Source: Streptomyces xanthophaeus
GTDB taxonomy: Bacteria > Actinomycetota > Actinomycetes > Streptomycetales > Streptomycetaceae
Assembly (NCBI RefSeq): GCF_030440515.1
Contig: NZ_CP076543.1
Location: 6,921,001-6,985,000, forward strand
Direction of reading: 5' to 3'
Length of the DNA stretch: 64,000 bases
Shown: piece by piece, positions 48,003 to 62,352 of the stretch
Layout of the letters: every line of letters starts with the position of its first letter
How positions within the stretch are numbered: position 1 is the stretch's first letter
Notes under the pieces: model-generated
Database searches by the model: none
What the model saw: only the letters and a program-made list of their open reading frames with translations
What the model was told of the DNA's origin: nothing
Position numbers and translations under genes: made by a program

Positions 48003-50447
48003 TCAGTACTCGGCGAGGGACTGCTCGGCCCAGATGGTCTTGCCGATGGCCGCGTGCCGGGTGCCCCAGCGCTGGGCGAGCTGGGCGACCAGCAGCAGGC
48101 CCCGCCCGCCCTCGTCGAAGGTCCGGGCCCGCCGCATGTGCGGGGCGGTACTGCTCGCGTCGGACACCTCGCAGATCAGGGTGCTGTTCTTCTCGTGGAT
48201 CAGCCGCAGCTGGATGGGCGGCTGGCCGTACCTGATCGCGTTGGTCACCAGCTCACTGACCAGGAGCTCGGTGACGAAGGCAGCCTCCTCCAGACCCCAG
48301 GCCGTCAGCTGGTCGGTGGTCTGACGGCGGGCCGTGGCGACCACGGAGGGGTCGGACGGCAGGTCCCAGACGACGACCTGGTCGGCGTGCAGGCCCCGGG
48401 TCCGGGCGACCAGCAGGGCCACGTCGTCGTCCGGGCGGTGCGTCAGCATGGCCGTCAGTACGCGGTCGCACACCGCGTCCAGCGTGTCCGCGGGCCGGAC
48501 CAGGGCCGCGAACATGCTGTCCAGCGCCTCGTCGATGTCGTGGTCACGGGCCTGCAGCAGACCGTCGGTGTACAGGGCGAGGATGCTGCCCTCGGGCAGT
48601 TCGACCTCCAGCGTCTCGAAGGGCAGGCCGCCCAGGCCCAGCGGGGGACCGGCCGGGACGTCCAGGAGGTACACGGAGCCCTCCGGGGAGACCACGGCGG
48701 GCGGCGGGTGGCCGGCCCGGGCGACCGTGCAGCGGCGGATGACCGGGTCGTAGACCACGTAGAGACAGGTGGTCCCGATGCCCCCGGCCGTCTCCCCGCC
48801 CGAATCCTGGTCGCCCTCGTCGGCGGACAGGTGGATGACGAGGTCGTCGAGGTGGGTGAGCAGCTCGTCGGGTCCCAGGTCGACATCGGCCAGGGTGCGT
48901 ACGGCCGTGCGCAGCCGCCCCATGGTGGCGGTGGCCCGGATCCCGTGGCCGACGACGTCCCCCACGACCAGCGCCACCCGGGCGCCCGACAGCGGGATCA
49001 CGTCGAACCAGTCGCCGCCCACACCGGCCTCGCCGGCCGCGGGCAGGTAGCGGGAGGCGATCTCCAGCGCGGCCTGGTCGGGCAGCGTGTGCGGGAGCAG
49101 GCTGCGCTGCAGCGTCATCGTCGTCGTGTGCTCCCGGCCGGACCGGTACGCGTTGCGGATCCCGGCCGCCGCCCGGGCCGTGAGCTCCCCGGCCACCCGC
49201 AGGTCCTCCGGCTGGAAGGGCTCCTGGCGCCGATGGCGGGAGAAGACGGCCACACCGAGCGTGCCCCCGCCGGCCCGCATCGGCACCACCATGATCGAGT
49301 GGGCACCGTACTCCCCGATCCAGGCGGCCCCCGGGTCCTGGGCCGCCCACCGGGCGAGGTCGGGGTCCGCGGCCCCGTACACGGCGCCGTGGCCCGCGAC
49401 CAGCGCTGCGACGGGCGGCGACAGCGGCGGATAGCTGGTCGTGTCCCCGACGGCAACGCCGGACTCGGGGGTTCCGTCGAGGACCGACCGCGCTGCGGCG
49501 CGGCACACGGTGACCGGCCCGTCAGCCTGGACCGAGGACGGCTCGTCGCCACGCGGAAGCGGTTCCAGCAGGTCGACGACCGCGAAGTCGGCGAACCGGG
49601 GGACGGCGGCATCGGCCAGCTCGTGCGCGGTGCGGACACTGTCCAGCGTGGTCCCGATCGGCGCGGTGTCGACCTCGTCCGTCAGGAGCATCTGGTGCTG
49701 GACGCTCTCCGCCCCGCTCCGGTCGTGCGCGGCCAGACATACGGCGCGCACCCGGCCGTCCGGGTCCCGCAACGGCGCCAGCGAGGTGGCCCAGCCGTGC
49801 TCCGCGGCGGCGCCCGTCGGGTGGACGAAGGCCTCCATGTACTGCGGCTCACCGGAGTCGAACGCCAGGCGCATCCGGCGCTCGGTCTCGTCGCTCACGG
49901 GATCGGGCGCGATCTCCGGCAGCCGTAGACCCCGCATCTGGGCCTCCGTGAGGGAGAGCGTGCGTTCCATTCCGGCGTTCGCCCGCACCAGGCGCAGGTC
50001 CGCGTCGAAGACCGCCAGAAAGCAGGGGGACTGGGTGAACGCCCATTCCTTCATCGGCTCGTCCCACGGAGAGCGGTGCGCGGCGCCCACGGCGGACACC
50101 ACGAACCACTTGACGGTCCCGCCGCTGGACGTCCAGCGGTGCGCGAGCAGGGCCACCTCCATGCGGTGACCGTCCCGGTGGCGCAGCGCCACCGTGCCGC
50201 TCCACCGCTCCTGCTCGGACGGCACCCGCCGCGCCGCGTCACTGAGGACATCGGCGAGCCGGTGGGCTGCGGGCAGTCCCACGACCTCGGACGGCACATA
50301 GCCGAGCAGCCGGGTCGCGCCCTCGCTCCACTCGGTGACGATGCCCTGCTCGTTGATCGTCGCCGAGGCCGTGTAGGCCGACTCGAGGGAGGCGCCCGTC
50401 TCCTCGGGCAGCTCACCAGGAGAGGTGGGAACTTGCTCCATCGCCAC
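48003..50447 (-). CDS. PAS-PAS-GAF-PP2C-HATPase regulator (SpoIIE/RsbU type)
   Basis: The 814-residue protein holds two PAS domains (SATINEQGIVTEWSEGATRL near 30, FDADLRLVRANAGMERTL near 148) and a GAF domain (about 265-435). A PP2C/SpoIIE phosphatase follows (LQRSLLPHTLP, GGDWFDVIPLSG, ILALYTDGLLQARD). The C-terminal RsbW-like ATPase has ELLVSELVTNAIRYGQPP and DEGGRGLLLVAQLAQRWG. Such proteins control partner-switching anti-sigma antagonists by dephosphorylating them, and the ATPase may phosphorylate them. Signal input is cytoplasmic, as no membrane segments occur. The start may be GTG 50447 or ATG 50441. Its partner antagonist is not in the window. Confidence 0.87.
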   Translation of the reverse strand: MAMEQVPTSPGELPEETGASLESAYTASATINEQGIVTEWSEGATRLLGYVPSEVVGLPAAHRLADVLSDAARRVPSEQERWSGTVALRHRDGHRMEVALLAHRWTSSGGTVKWFVVSAVGAAHRSPWDEPMKEWAFTQSPCFLAVFDADLRLVRANAGMERTLSLTEAQMRGLRLPEIAPDPVSDETERRMRLAFDSGEPQYMEAFVHPTGAAAEHGWATSLAPLRDPDGRVRAVCLAAHDRSGAESVQHQMLLTDEVDTAPIGTTLDSVRTAHELADAAVPRFADFAVVDLLEPLPRGDEPSSVQADGPVTVCRAAARSVLDGTPESGVAVGDTTSYPPLSPPVAALVAGHGAVYGAADPDLARWAAQDPGAAWIGEYGAHSIMVVPMRAGGGTLGVAVFSRHRRQEPFQPEDLRVAGELTARAAAGIRNAYRSGREHTTTMTLQRSLLPHTLPDQAALEIASRYLPAAGEAGVGGDWFDVIPLSGARVALVVGDVVGHGIRATATMGRLRTAVRTLADVDLGPDELLTHLDDLVIHLSADEGDQDSGGETAGGIGTTCLYVVYDPVIRRCTVARAGHPPPAVVSPEGSVYLLDVPAGPPLGLGGLPFETLEVELPEGSILALYTDGLLQARDHDIDEALDSMFAALVRPADTLDAVCDRVLTAMLTHRPDDDVALLVARTRGLHADQVVVWDLPSDPSVVATARRQTTDQLTAWGLEEAAFVTELLVSELVTNAIRYGQPPIQLRLIHEKNSTLICEVSDASSTAPHMRRARTFDEGGRGLLLVAQLAQRWGTRHAAIGKTIWAEQSLAEY

Positions 50448-50570
50448 TCATCTCGCCCTCGCTCGTTCCGCTGCCGCCGTCCCACGGGGACGTGCTAGGC
50501 CAGGCGCTCCTCTGACCAGAATGATCCAGCCCGGCAAGGAGCACCAACGCAGTACCGTCACGCGGGGCAC

Positions 50571-56122
<5,552 letters not shown>

Positions 56123-58372
56123 TCAGTGGGGCGCCCGGGCCGGGGACCGCGGGGCGGGCCGGGCCGCGGGACACCTGCGGACGGGAGCCGGGGGCGGACG
56201 GGAGGCCGGGAGCGGCTCCTTGGGCCGGATGGGACGCGGCGCCCACCAGTTCAGGCCTCCGGCCAGCCGCATGAGCGCCGGTACGAGGACCCCCCGTACG
56301 AGCGTGGCGTCGAGGAGGACGCCGAGGCCCGCGCCGATCCCGAAGAACTGCAGCAGGGACACCTGCGAGGTACCGAAGCTCAGGAGGGTGAAGGCGAGCA
56401 GCGCGCCGGCGGTGGTGACGATGCCGCCCGTGCGGGCCATGCCCGTGACGATCGAGCGGGCGTTGTCCTGCCCGGCTTCATGGGCCTCCTTGATGCGCGC
56501 GAGGACGAACACCTCGTAGTCCACCGAGAGTCCGAAGACGATGCAGAACAGCAGGACCGGCATGGTCGTGCTGAGGGGCCCCGGCGTGAAGCCGAGCAGC
56601 TGGTGCAGATGACCCGACTGGAAGACCCAGACCATGGCGCCGAGGACGGCCGCGAGACTCAGCGCGTTCAGCGCGATGGCCTTCAGCGGCAGCAGCAGAC
56701 TGCGCGTGAAGCCCAGCAGCAGCGCGAAGGTGGTGACGGAGATCAGCGCGAGCGCCAGCGGGATCCGGTCGCCCACGGTGGCCTTGGCGTCGACCAGGAC
56801 CGCGCTCGGTCCGCCGACCAGGACCTCGGTGCCCGCGGGGGCGGGGACGGCGCGGATGTCGCGGACGAGCTGCTGGGCGGCGTGCGACTGGGGGTCGACC
56901 AGCGGCACCACATTGAGCTGGACCGGGCCGTCGGCAGCGGGCCGGGCGGTGGCTGCGGCCGAGCCGGAGACCGCTGCCCGCGCCCCGTACCGGAAGCCGC
57001 CGTCGGGTCCCACGACCTGGGCGACCTGCGGGAACGCGGACAGGCGGCGGGCGTACTCCACCCGCTCCGACGGGGAGGCGTCGCCCGTGGTGACGACCGT
57101 CAGCGCGCTGGAGCCCTTCATGTCGAACCGGTCGCGCACCAGGTCGCCGGCCTGCCGGCTGGATGCACCGGGCGGCAGCGCCCGGTCGTCGGGGGTGGCG
57201 AAATCGGCGTGCGCGAAGGGCGCGGCGAGCAGCACCAGCAAGCCGATCACCGGCAGCGCCGCGATCACCGGGCGGCGTACGACGATCCGCGCCAGCCCCT
57301 CCCAGAATCCGGACCGGGAGCCGGAGCGGACCTTGCGGCGCCACGGCACGGCCCAGGCGTTCACCCGCTTCCCGAGCAGCGCGAGCAGGGCGGGCAGTAC
57401 GGTCACGGCGCTCACCGCCGCGATCGCCACCACGGCGATGCCCGCGTAGGCGAAGGAGCGCAGGAAGTACGGCGGGAACACCAGCAGGGTGGCCAGCGCG
57501 GCGGAGACCGTCGCGGCACTGAAGGCGATCGTGTGGCCGGCGGTGCGCACGGTCCGTACGGCGGCGGTACTCGGGAGGAATCCGGCGGCGAGCTCCTCCC
57601 GGAACCGCGAGACGACCAGCAGTCCGTAGTCGATGCCCAGCCCCAGGCCGAGCGCCGTGGTGAGGTTCAGCGCGAACACGGACACGTCGGTGACACTGCC
57701 GAGAACGCTCAGGACCAGCAGCGTCCCGGCGATGGCGAGGACCCCGATCAGCAGGGGCAGGGCCGCGGCGACCACACTGCCGAACACCAGGACCAGCAGG
57801 ATCAGGGTGCCCGGCAGGACGACGGACTCGGCCCGCTTCAGGTCGGACTCCGAGATGTCCTGGAGCTCGGCGTCGACGAGGGCGCTCCCTCCGACGTGCA
57901 CCGTCAGGGCTTTCCCGGCCCCGGCCGGGGTGGCCAGCTCCGCGCGCAGCCGCTCGGCCCGCGCCGCGAGCTCTTCCCCTTCGCCGTCCACGTGCGCGAC
58001 GAGCATCGCCGCGTGGCCGTCGCGGCTGCGCAGCTCCGCCGCGCCGCCGGTCCAGTACGAGGTCACGGCGCTCACGTGGGGCTGCGCGGCGAGCTTTCCG
58101 GTCAGCTCCCCGCCCGCGCCGCGGGCGGGCGGGTCGTCCACGGAACCGCTGCCGCTCTCCGCCACGAGGACCAGGTTCGGGGAGGCGCCCAGGCGCTCGG
58201 CGGCCAGGTGCGCGGCGCGGCTGGACTCGGACCGGGGATCGTCGTATCCCTGCGTCTTCAGCCGTCCGGTCGCATCCATGCCGAAAAGGACGGACAGGAC
58301 GAGGAAGACGAGCGCGCCGACGAGGACGAGTCGGGGGTGACGGGTCACGAAAGCCCCTGCGCGGCGGAACAT
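56123..58372 (-). CDS. MMPL family RND transporter
   Basis: The 749-residue protein has the MMPL layout: one N-terminal helix, a large extracytoplasmic loop, five helices, and the same repeated. Both halves show the family signature: LTTALGLGLGIDYGLLVVSR near 260 and CIVFGLSVDYEVFVLARIKE near 605, with conserved Asp-Tyr pairs for proton coupling. The C-terminal tail is Pro/Arg-rich. ATG 58372 is the first residue before the N-terminal helix. It precedes the PKS by 60 bp on the same strand and most likely exports the lipid-like product of that enzyme, or a related lipid, in the way MmpL proteins export mycobacterial lipids. Confidence 0.88.
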   Translation of the reverse strand: MFRRAGAFVTRHPRLVLVGALVFLVLSVLFGMDATGRLKTQGYDDPRSESSRAAHLAAERLGASPNLVLVAESGSGSVDDPPARGAGGELTGKLAAQPHVSAVTSYWTGGAAELRSRDGHAAMLVAHVDGEGEELAARAERLRAELATPAGAGKALTVHVGGSALVDAELQDISESDLKRAESVVLPGTLILLVLVFGSVVAAALPLLIGVLAIAGTLLVLSVLGSVTDVSVFALNLTTALGLGLGIDYGLLVVSRFREELAAGFLPSTAAVRTVRTAGHTIAFSAATVSAALATLLVFPPYFLRSFAYAGIAVVAIAAVSAVTVLPALLALLGKRVNAWAVPWRRKVRSGSRSGFWEGLARIVVRRPVIAALPVIGLLVLLAAPFAHADFATPDDRALPPGASSRQAGDLVRDRFDMKGSSALTVVTTGDASPSERVEYARRLSAFPQVAQVVGPDGGFRYGARAAVSGSAAATARPAADGPVQLNVVPLVDPQSHAAQQLVRDIRAVPAPAGTEVLVGGPSAVLVDAKATVGDRIPLALALISVTTFALLLGFTRSLLLPLKAIALNALSLAAVLGAMVWVFQSGHLHQLLGFTPGPLSTTMPVLLFCIVFGLSVDYEVFVLARIKEAHEAGQDNARSIVTGMARTGGIVTTAGALLAFTLLSFGTSQVSLLQFFGIGAGLGVLLDATLVRGVLVPALMRLAGGLNWWAPRPIRPKEPLPASRPPPAPVRRCPAARPAPRSPARAPH

Positions 58373-58659
58373 GGATGCCTCCGGTACGGACGGCGATTCG
58401 CTCCTGCTCTCGCGCAGGAAGGTCGATATCCACCGTGCCCGGAGGCGGGACGAGGCCGTAGTCCCGGCCATTCGTACCTTGACAGGGGCGGAGGGGACGG
58501 ATTCCCGGGGGCGTCGACACGCAGCGTGACATTGCGTGCCGGCGGGTCACTCGATGTGGTGGGTCCGCGGTGGGAGTGGCGGTGCCGGGGTGCGTCCGGT
58601 GCGTCCGCCGCCGACTATGGGCGGCGTACCACCACCACTGCCGTTGTCAGGAGCTCACC

Positions 58660-58935
58660 ATGCTGGAGCGCAAACTGCGCAAGGACCGCACCGAGGTCAC
58701 CTTCATCCTGCCCGTCGACACCCCGCCGGGACCGGTCAGCGTGGTGGGCGACTTCAACGACTGGCAGCCCGGTGTCCACACCCTGGCCCGCCGGAAGGAC
58801 GGCAAGCGCGCGGTGACCGTCGAGCTGCCCAGCAAGAGCACCCATTCCTTCCGGTACCTGGCGGCCGGGGACTACTGGTTCAACGACGAGAGCGCCGGGG
58901 ACCAGGACGGCCCCAACAGCCGTCTGCACACCTGA
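58660..58935 (+). CDS. Isoamylase N-terminal/CBM48-like small protein
   Basis: The 91-residue protein consists of a single early-set/CBM48-type beta domain: VTFILPVDTPPGPVSVVG, DFNDWQPGVHTLARR, KSTHSFRYLAAGDYWFNDE. VVGDFNDW is the hallmark seen at the N-termini of glycogen branching and debranching enzymes and of AMPK beta subunits. As an independent small protein it probably binds glycogen or an alpha-glucan, or is a subunit of another enzyme. The ATG at 58660 follows CAGGAG. It is divergent from the MMPL gene and ends in a strong terminator. Confidence 0.85.
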   Translation: MLERKLRKDRTEVTFILPVDTPPGPVSVVGDFNDWQPGVHTLARRKDGKRAVTVELPSKSTHSFRYLAAGDYWFNDESAGDQDGPNSRLHT

Positions 58936-58961
58936 CGGCCGGAACTCCTCGCGGACCGGAG

Positions 58962-58991
58962 CGCGCCCCGGCCATGGGCCGGGGCGCGTTT
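58962..58991 (+). terminator. Terminator of the CBM48 gene
   Basis: CGCGCCCCGGCC (58962-58973) and GGCCGGGGCGCG (58977-58988) form a perfect 12-bp stem with a 3-base loop, followed by TTT. Confidence 0.8.
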
Positions 58992-59013
58992 GTGCGGCAC
59001 CGGCCGGTTAAAG

Positions 59014-59032
59014 TAAGGTTAGGCTAATCTAA
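59014..59032. promoter_or_regulatory. Iron box (DmdR1/IdeR-type) upstream of siderophore uptake operon
   Basis: The 19 bases TAAGGTTAGGCTAATCTAA match the actinobacterial iron-box consensus TTAGGTTAGGCTAACCTAA at 17 of 19 positions. An iron-loaded DtxR-family repressor bound here would switch off the uptake genes that start at 59207. Confidence 0.85.
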
Positions 59033-59121
59033 TCGATCAACAGTACATATTTGAGGGCGAGTTGGTCGCCCCTCACTCCTGCATGCCCGTTTTGTCTATC
59101 GACAGCGCGGCAGAGGATCAG

Positions 59122-59137
59122 CTTAGCTTTGCCTAAG
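59122..59137. promoter_or_regulatory. Possible second iron box
   Basis: CTTAG and CTAAG arms flank six bases (CTTAGCTTTGCCTAAG) between the first iron box and the permease start. It resembles an iron-box core but is less exact, so it may be a secondary repressor site. Confidence 0.5.
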
Positions 59138-59206
59138 TTTCGGTCGCGGCTGCGTCGGCGTGCCGACCCGTCCGGGTGGTGGATCGAAGGGATGACGTAG
59201 AGCGAC

Positions 59207-60265
59207 ATGGGCACCCTTGCAGTGGAACGCCCCGTGCCCAGGGGTGTGACGGAAGCCCGGCGGCGGCGGGTCGTGGGCTCGGTCGCCCTGGTGCTGGTCC
59301 TCGTGGCCGCCGTGGTGGTGTCCTTGGCCGTCGGCGCGCGTGCGCTGACCCCCGCCGAGGTGTGGCGCGGGTTATCGGCGGCACCGGACCCCGACCAGCG
59401 GCTCACCGAGATACGGCTCATCGTGCGGACCGTACGGGTGCCGCGCACGGTGCTCGCGGTCGTGGCGGGCGTGGCCCTGGGGGTCGGCGGCGCGCTGATC
59501 CAGGGGTACACGCGCAACCCGATCGCGGACACCGGTCTGCTGGGCGTGAACTCCGGAGCCTCCTTCGCCGTGGTGCTGGTGATCGCCCTGTTCGGGTTCG
59601 CCGACCCGTTCCAGTACGTCTGGTTCGCGTTCCTGGGCGCAGCGGTCGCCGGCGTCGTCGTCTTCGGACTGGCGAGCATCGGCCGGGGGGCCGGTAATCC
59701 GCTGACCCTCGCGCTGGCCGGACAAGGGGTCACGGTGTTCCTCGCCGCGATGACCACGGCGGTCGCGCTGTCCGACAAGGCCTCGCTCAACGCCCTGCGG
59801 TTCTGGAACGCGGGCTCCGTGGCCGGTGTCGGGTTCGACGTCATCCGGCCGGTGATCGCGTTCGTCGCCGCCGGGCTGGTGCTCGCGCTGATCACGCTGC
59901 CCGCCCTCAACCTGCTCAACCTCGGTGACGACGTCGCGCGTGGGCTGGGGGTGAACATCGTGCTGAGCCGGACCCTCGGCATCGCCGCCGTCACCCTGCT
60001 CGCGGGAGCCGCCACGGCGGCGTGCGGTCCCATCGCCTTCCTCGGCCTGATGGTGGCCCACGTGGCCCGGTACCTGACCGGGCCCGACTACCGCTGGCTG
60101 GTGCCGTACGCGGGCCTGCTCGGCGCCATCGTCCTGCTGGTCTGCGACATTGCGGGGCGCCTGCTGGTGCGGCCGGGGGAGCTGGACGCGGGGGTCGTGG
60201 TGGCCCTCCTCGGAGCCCCGTTCTTCGCGGCCCTGGTGTGGCGCGGAAAGTTCAAGAGCGCATGA
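59207..60265 (+). CDS. FecCD-family ferric-siderophore ABC permease 1
   Basis: The 352-residue protein is a typical FecCD/BtuC permease with about ten membrane helices. Signatures are VRVPRTVLAVVAGVALGVGG, ALIQGYTRNPIADTGLLGVN, LNLGDDVARGLGVNI and GPIAFLGLMVAHVARYLTG. It forms a heterodimer with the next gene product in the cytoplasmic membrane to move a ferric siderophore. The ATG at 59207 has GGAT..AGAG rather than a strong ribosome-binding site upstream. The last bases (ATGA) overlap the start of permease 2. In gene order it corresponds to CchC of coelichelin clusters. Confidence 0.9.
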   Translation: MGTLAVERPVPRGVTEARRRRVVGSVALVLVLVAAVVVSLAVGARALTPAEVWRGLSAAPDPDQRLTEIRLIVRTVRVPRTVLAVVAGVALGVGGALIQGYTRNPIADTGLLGVNSGASFAVVLVIALFGFADPFQYVWFAFLGAAVAGVVVFGLASIGRGAGNPLTLALAGQGVTVFLAAMTTAVALSDKASLNALRFWNAGSVAGVGFDVIRPVIAFVAAGLVLALITLPALNLLNLGDDVARGLGVNIVLSRTLGIAAVTLLAGAATAACGPIAFLGLMVAHVARYLTGPDYRWLVPYAGLLGAIVLLVCDIAGRLLVRPGELDAGVVVALLGAPFFAALVWRGKFKSA

Positions 60266-61329
60266 CCGGGACCGGGGTGAAGACATCGGCATCGGTGACG
60301 CCGGGCGTACGGCTCGGCCCCGTCTCGTTCGTATGGCGGCCCTGGGTCGTGTGCGTCACGCTGCTGCTGGCGGGGGCGGCCTTCCTCGTGTTCTGCGTGT
60401 CCCTCGGTGTGGGGGACTTCCCCATCGGCCTGTCGCGGGTGATGGCCACGGTCGTGGGCGGGGGCGAGCAGGTCGACAAGTTCGTGATCATGGACCTGCG
60501 GATGCCGCGCGCCCTGGCCGGGCTCGTCGTGGGAGTCGCGCTCGGGGTGTCCGGGGCGATCACCCAGTCGATCGCGCGCAATCCGCTGGCCAGCCCGGAC
60601 ATCCTGGGGATCACCGGGGGCGCCGGCGCGGTCGCGGTGTTCCTGGTGACGGTGTCGGGTGGGACCGCCGCGGCGGTCGTCGACTCGGTGGGCCTGTCCG
60701 GGGCGGCGCTCGCCGGCGGCCTCGGCACGGGGCTCCTCGTGTACTTCCTGGCGTGGCGGCGCGGGATCGACGGCTTCCGTCTCATCCTCATCGGCATCTC
60801 GGTGAGCGCCGTGATGGAGGCGGTCACGACCTGGCTGCTGGTCACGGCCGACATCAGGGACGTGGCCCGGGCCCAGGCCTGGCTGGTGGGCTCGCTGGAC
60901 AACCGGTCGTGGGACGACGTGGGCGTGGCGCTGTGGTGCACCCTCGCCCTGACGGCCGTCGTGACGGTGGTCGCCTTCCAGTTCAAGCCGCTGCACCTCG
61001 GTGACGACGTCGCCGCGGGCCTGGGTGTCCGGTACACGAGGGTGCGGGCGGTGCTGCTGCTGTGCGCGGTGCTGCTGGCCGGCGTGGCGGTGAGCGCGGC
61101 CGGCCCGGTCCCGTTCGTCGCGCTGGTGGCGCCCCAGGTGGCGATGCGGCTGGCGAAGTGCCCGACACCGCCGATGGCGGCCTCCGGGCTGGTCGGAGCC
61201 CTGCTGCTGATCGGCGCCGACCTGGTGGCCCGTACGGCACTGCCGCTCACCCTCCCGGTCGGCGTGGTGACCGCCGTGATCGGCGGTCCCTTCCTCATTC
61301 ACCTGCTGGTGCGGGCCAACCTCCGCTAG
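60262..61329 (+). CDS. FecCD-family ferric-siderophore ABC permease 2
   Basis: The 355-residue product is the second FecCD permease. It has LRMPRALAGLVVGVALGVSG, ITQSIARNPLASPDILGITG, LHLGDDVAAGLGVRYTRVR and AAGPVPFVALVAPQVAMRLA. The conserved EAA-like loop GVR/ALG contacts the ATPase. It overlaps the first permease by four bases (ATGA) and must be coupled to it. The C-terminus ends HLLVRANLR, typical of the family. It pairs with permease 1 in one transporter. Confidence 0.9.
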   Translation: MTGTGVKTSASVTPGVRLGPVSFVWRPWVVCVTLLLAGAAFLVFCVSLGVGDFPIGLSRVMATVVGGGEQVDKFVIMDLRMPRALAGLVVGVALGVSGAITQSIARNPLASPDILGITGGAGAVAVFLVTVSGGTAAAVVDSVGLSGAALAGGLGTGLLVYFLAWRRGIDGFRLILIGISVSAVMEAVTTWLLVTADIRDVARAQAWLVGSLDNRSWDDVGVALWCTLALTAVVTVVAFQFKPLHLGDDVAAGLGVRYTRVRAVLLLCAVLLAGVAVSAAGPVPFVALVAPQVAMRLAKCPTPPMAASGLVGALLLIGADLVARTALPLTLPVGVVTAVIGGPFLIHLLVRANLR

Positions 61330-61378
61330 CCGACGTCCCCGCAGACCCGCAGACATCAGACCCTCGGACCCTTCAGAC

Positions 61379-62239
61379 ATGCCTACTTCAGGGGGAGTTG
61401 TGGCCGTATCACAGATCACCGGGATCGAGTCCGGCGGGGCCGAGGTCGCACGGCTGGCGGCCAGAGGGGTCACCGTCGGGTACGGCGGCCGGGTCGTCAT
61501 CGACGACCTGCACGTGTCGATCCCGCCGCGGGTGATCACCACGATCATCGGCTCCAACGGGTGCGGGAAGTCGACCCTGTTGCGGACCTTGTCCCGGCTG
61601 CTCAAACCGACCAGCGGATCGGTCGTGCTGGACGGCGAGGACATCGGCCGGCTCAGGACCCGGGACGTGGCCAAGAAGCTCGGCCTGCTGCCGCAGGCTC
61701 CGGTGGCGCCGGAGGGGCTCACGGTGGCCGACCTCGTGGCCAGGGGCCGCCATCCGCACCAGAGCTGGCTGCGGCAGTGGTCCTCCGACGATGCCGACGT
61801 CGTGGCGAGGGCCCTCGCCATGACCGGGGTGTCCGACCTGGCGGACCGCCCGGTCGACGCCCTGTCCGGCGGGCAGCGGCAGCGGGTCTGGATCTCGATG
61901 ACGCTGGCTCAGGGCACCGACCTGCTGCTCCTGGACGAGCCGACCACCTATCTGGACCTGGCGCACGCGATCGACGTGCTCGACCTCGTGGACGACCTGC
62001 ACGAGTCGGGATGCACCGTGGTCCTGGTGCTGCACGACCTCAATCTGGCCACCCGCTACAGCGACAACCTCATCGTGATGAAGGCCGGTTCGATCCTCGC
62101 GCAGGGGCACCCCCGTGACGTGATCACCGCCGAGCTGTTGTACGAGGCGTTCGGGCTGCGCGCCAAGGTGATCGACGACCCGGTGGGGGACAGGCCGCTC
62201 ATCGTGCCCATCGGCCGCGCCCACGTGAACGCCCCTTAG
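61379..62239 (+). CDS. Ferric-siderophore ABC transporter ATP-binding protein
   Basis: The 286-residue ATPase has Walker A IIGSNGCGKSTLLRTL, Q-loop LGLLPQAPVAPEGLT, signature ALSGGQRQRVWISMTLAQ, Walker B LLLLDEPTTYLDLAHAID and the H-loop LVLHDLNLA. RGRHPHQSW is a typical FepC/FhuC-type insertion. The ATG at 61379 is used; a GTG at 61400, preceded by GGGGGAG, is an alternative that would remove seven residues. It energises uptake through the two FecCD permeases and is the third gene of the iron-regulated operon. Confidence 0.9.
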   Translation: MPTSGGVVAVSQITGIESGGAEVARLAARGVTVGYGGRVVIDDLHVSIPPRVITTIIGSNGCGKSTLLRTLSRLLKPTSGSVVLDGEDIGRLRTRDVAKKLGLLPQAPVAPEGLTVADLVARGRHPHQSWLRQWSSDDADVVARALAMTGVSDLADRPVDALSGGQRQRVWISMTLAQGTDLLLLDEPTTYLDLAHAIDVLDLVDDLHESGCTVVLVLHDLNLATRYSDNLIVMKAGSILAQGHPRDVITAELLYEAFGLRAKVIDDPVGDRPLIVPIGRAHVNAP

Positions 62240-62262
62240 ATCAAACAAAGTTACGTCGCAAG

Positions 62263-62281
62263 TAAGGCTAGGCTAGCCTCA
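62263..62281. promoter_or_regulatory. Iron box upstream of the siderophore-binding lipoprotein
   Basis: TAAGGCTAGGCTAGCCTCA matches the iron-box consensus at 15 of 19 positions and lies between the ATPase stop and the binding-protein start. It suggests an extra iron-controlled promoter for the lipoprotein, which is needed in excess over the membrane complex. Confidence 0.72.
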
Positions 62282-62352
62282 CTTGGGCGCGGTAGGGTTT
62301 GGCTGCCCTCGGGCGGAACTGCAATGGACGGCACGAAAGCAAGGGATTTCGG

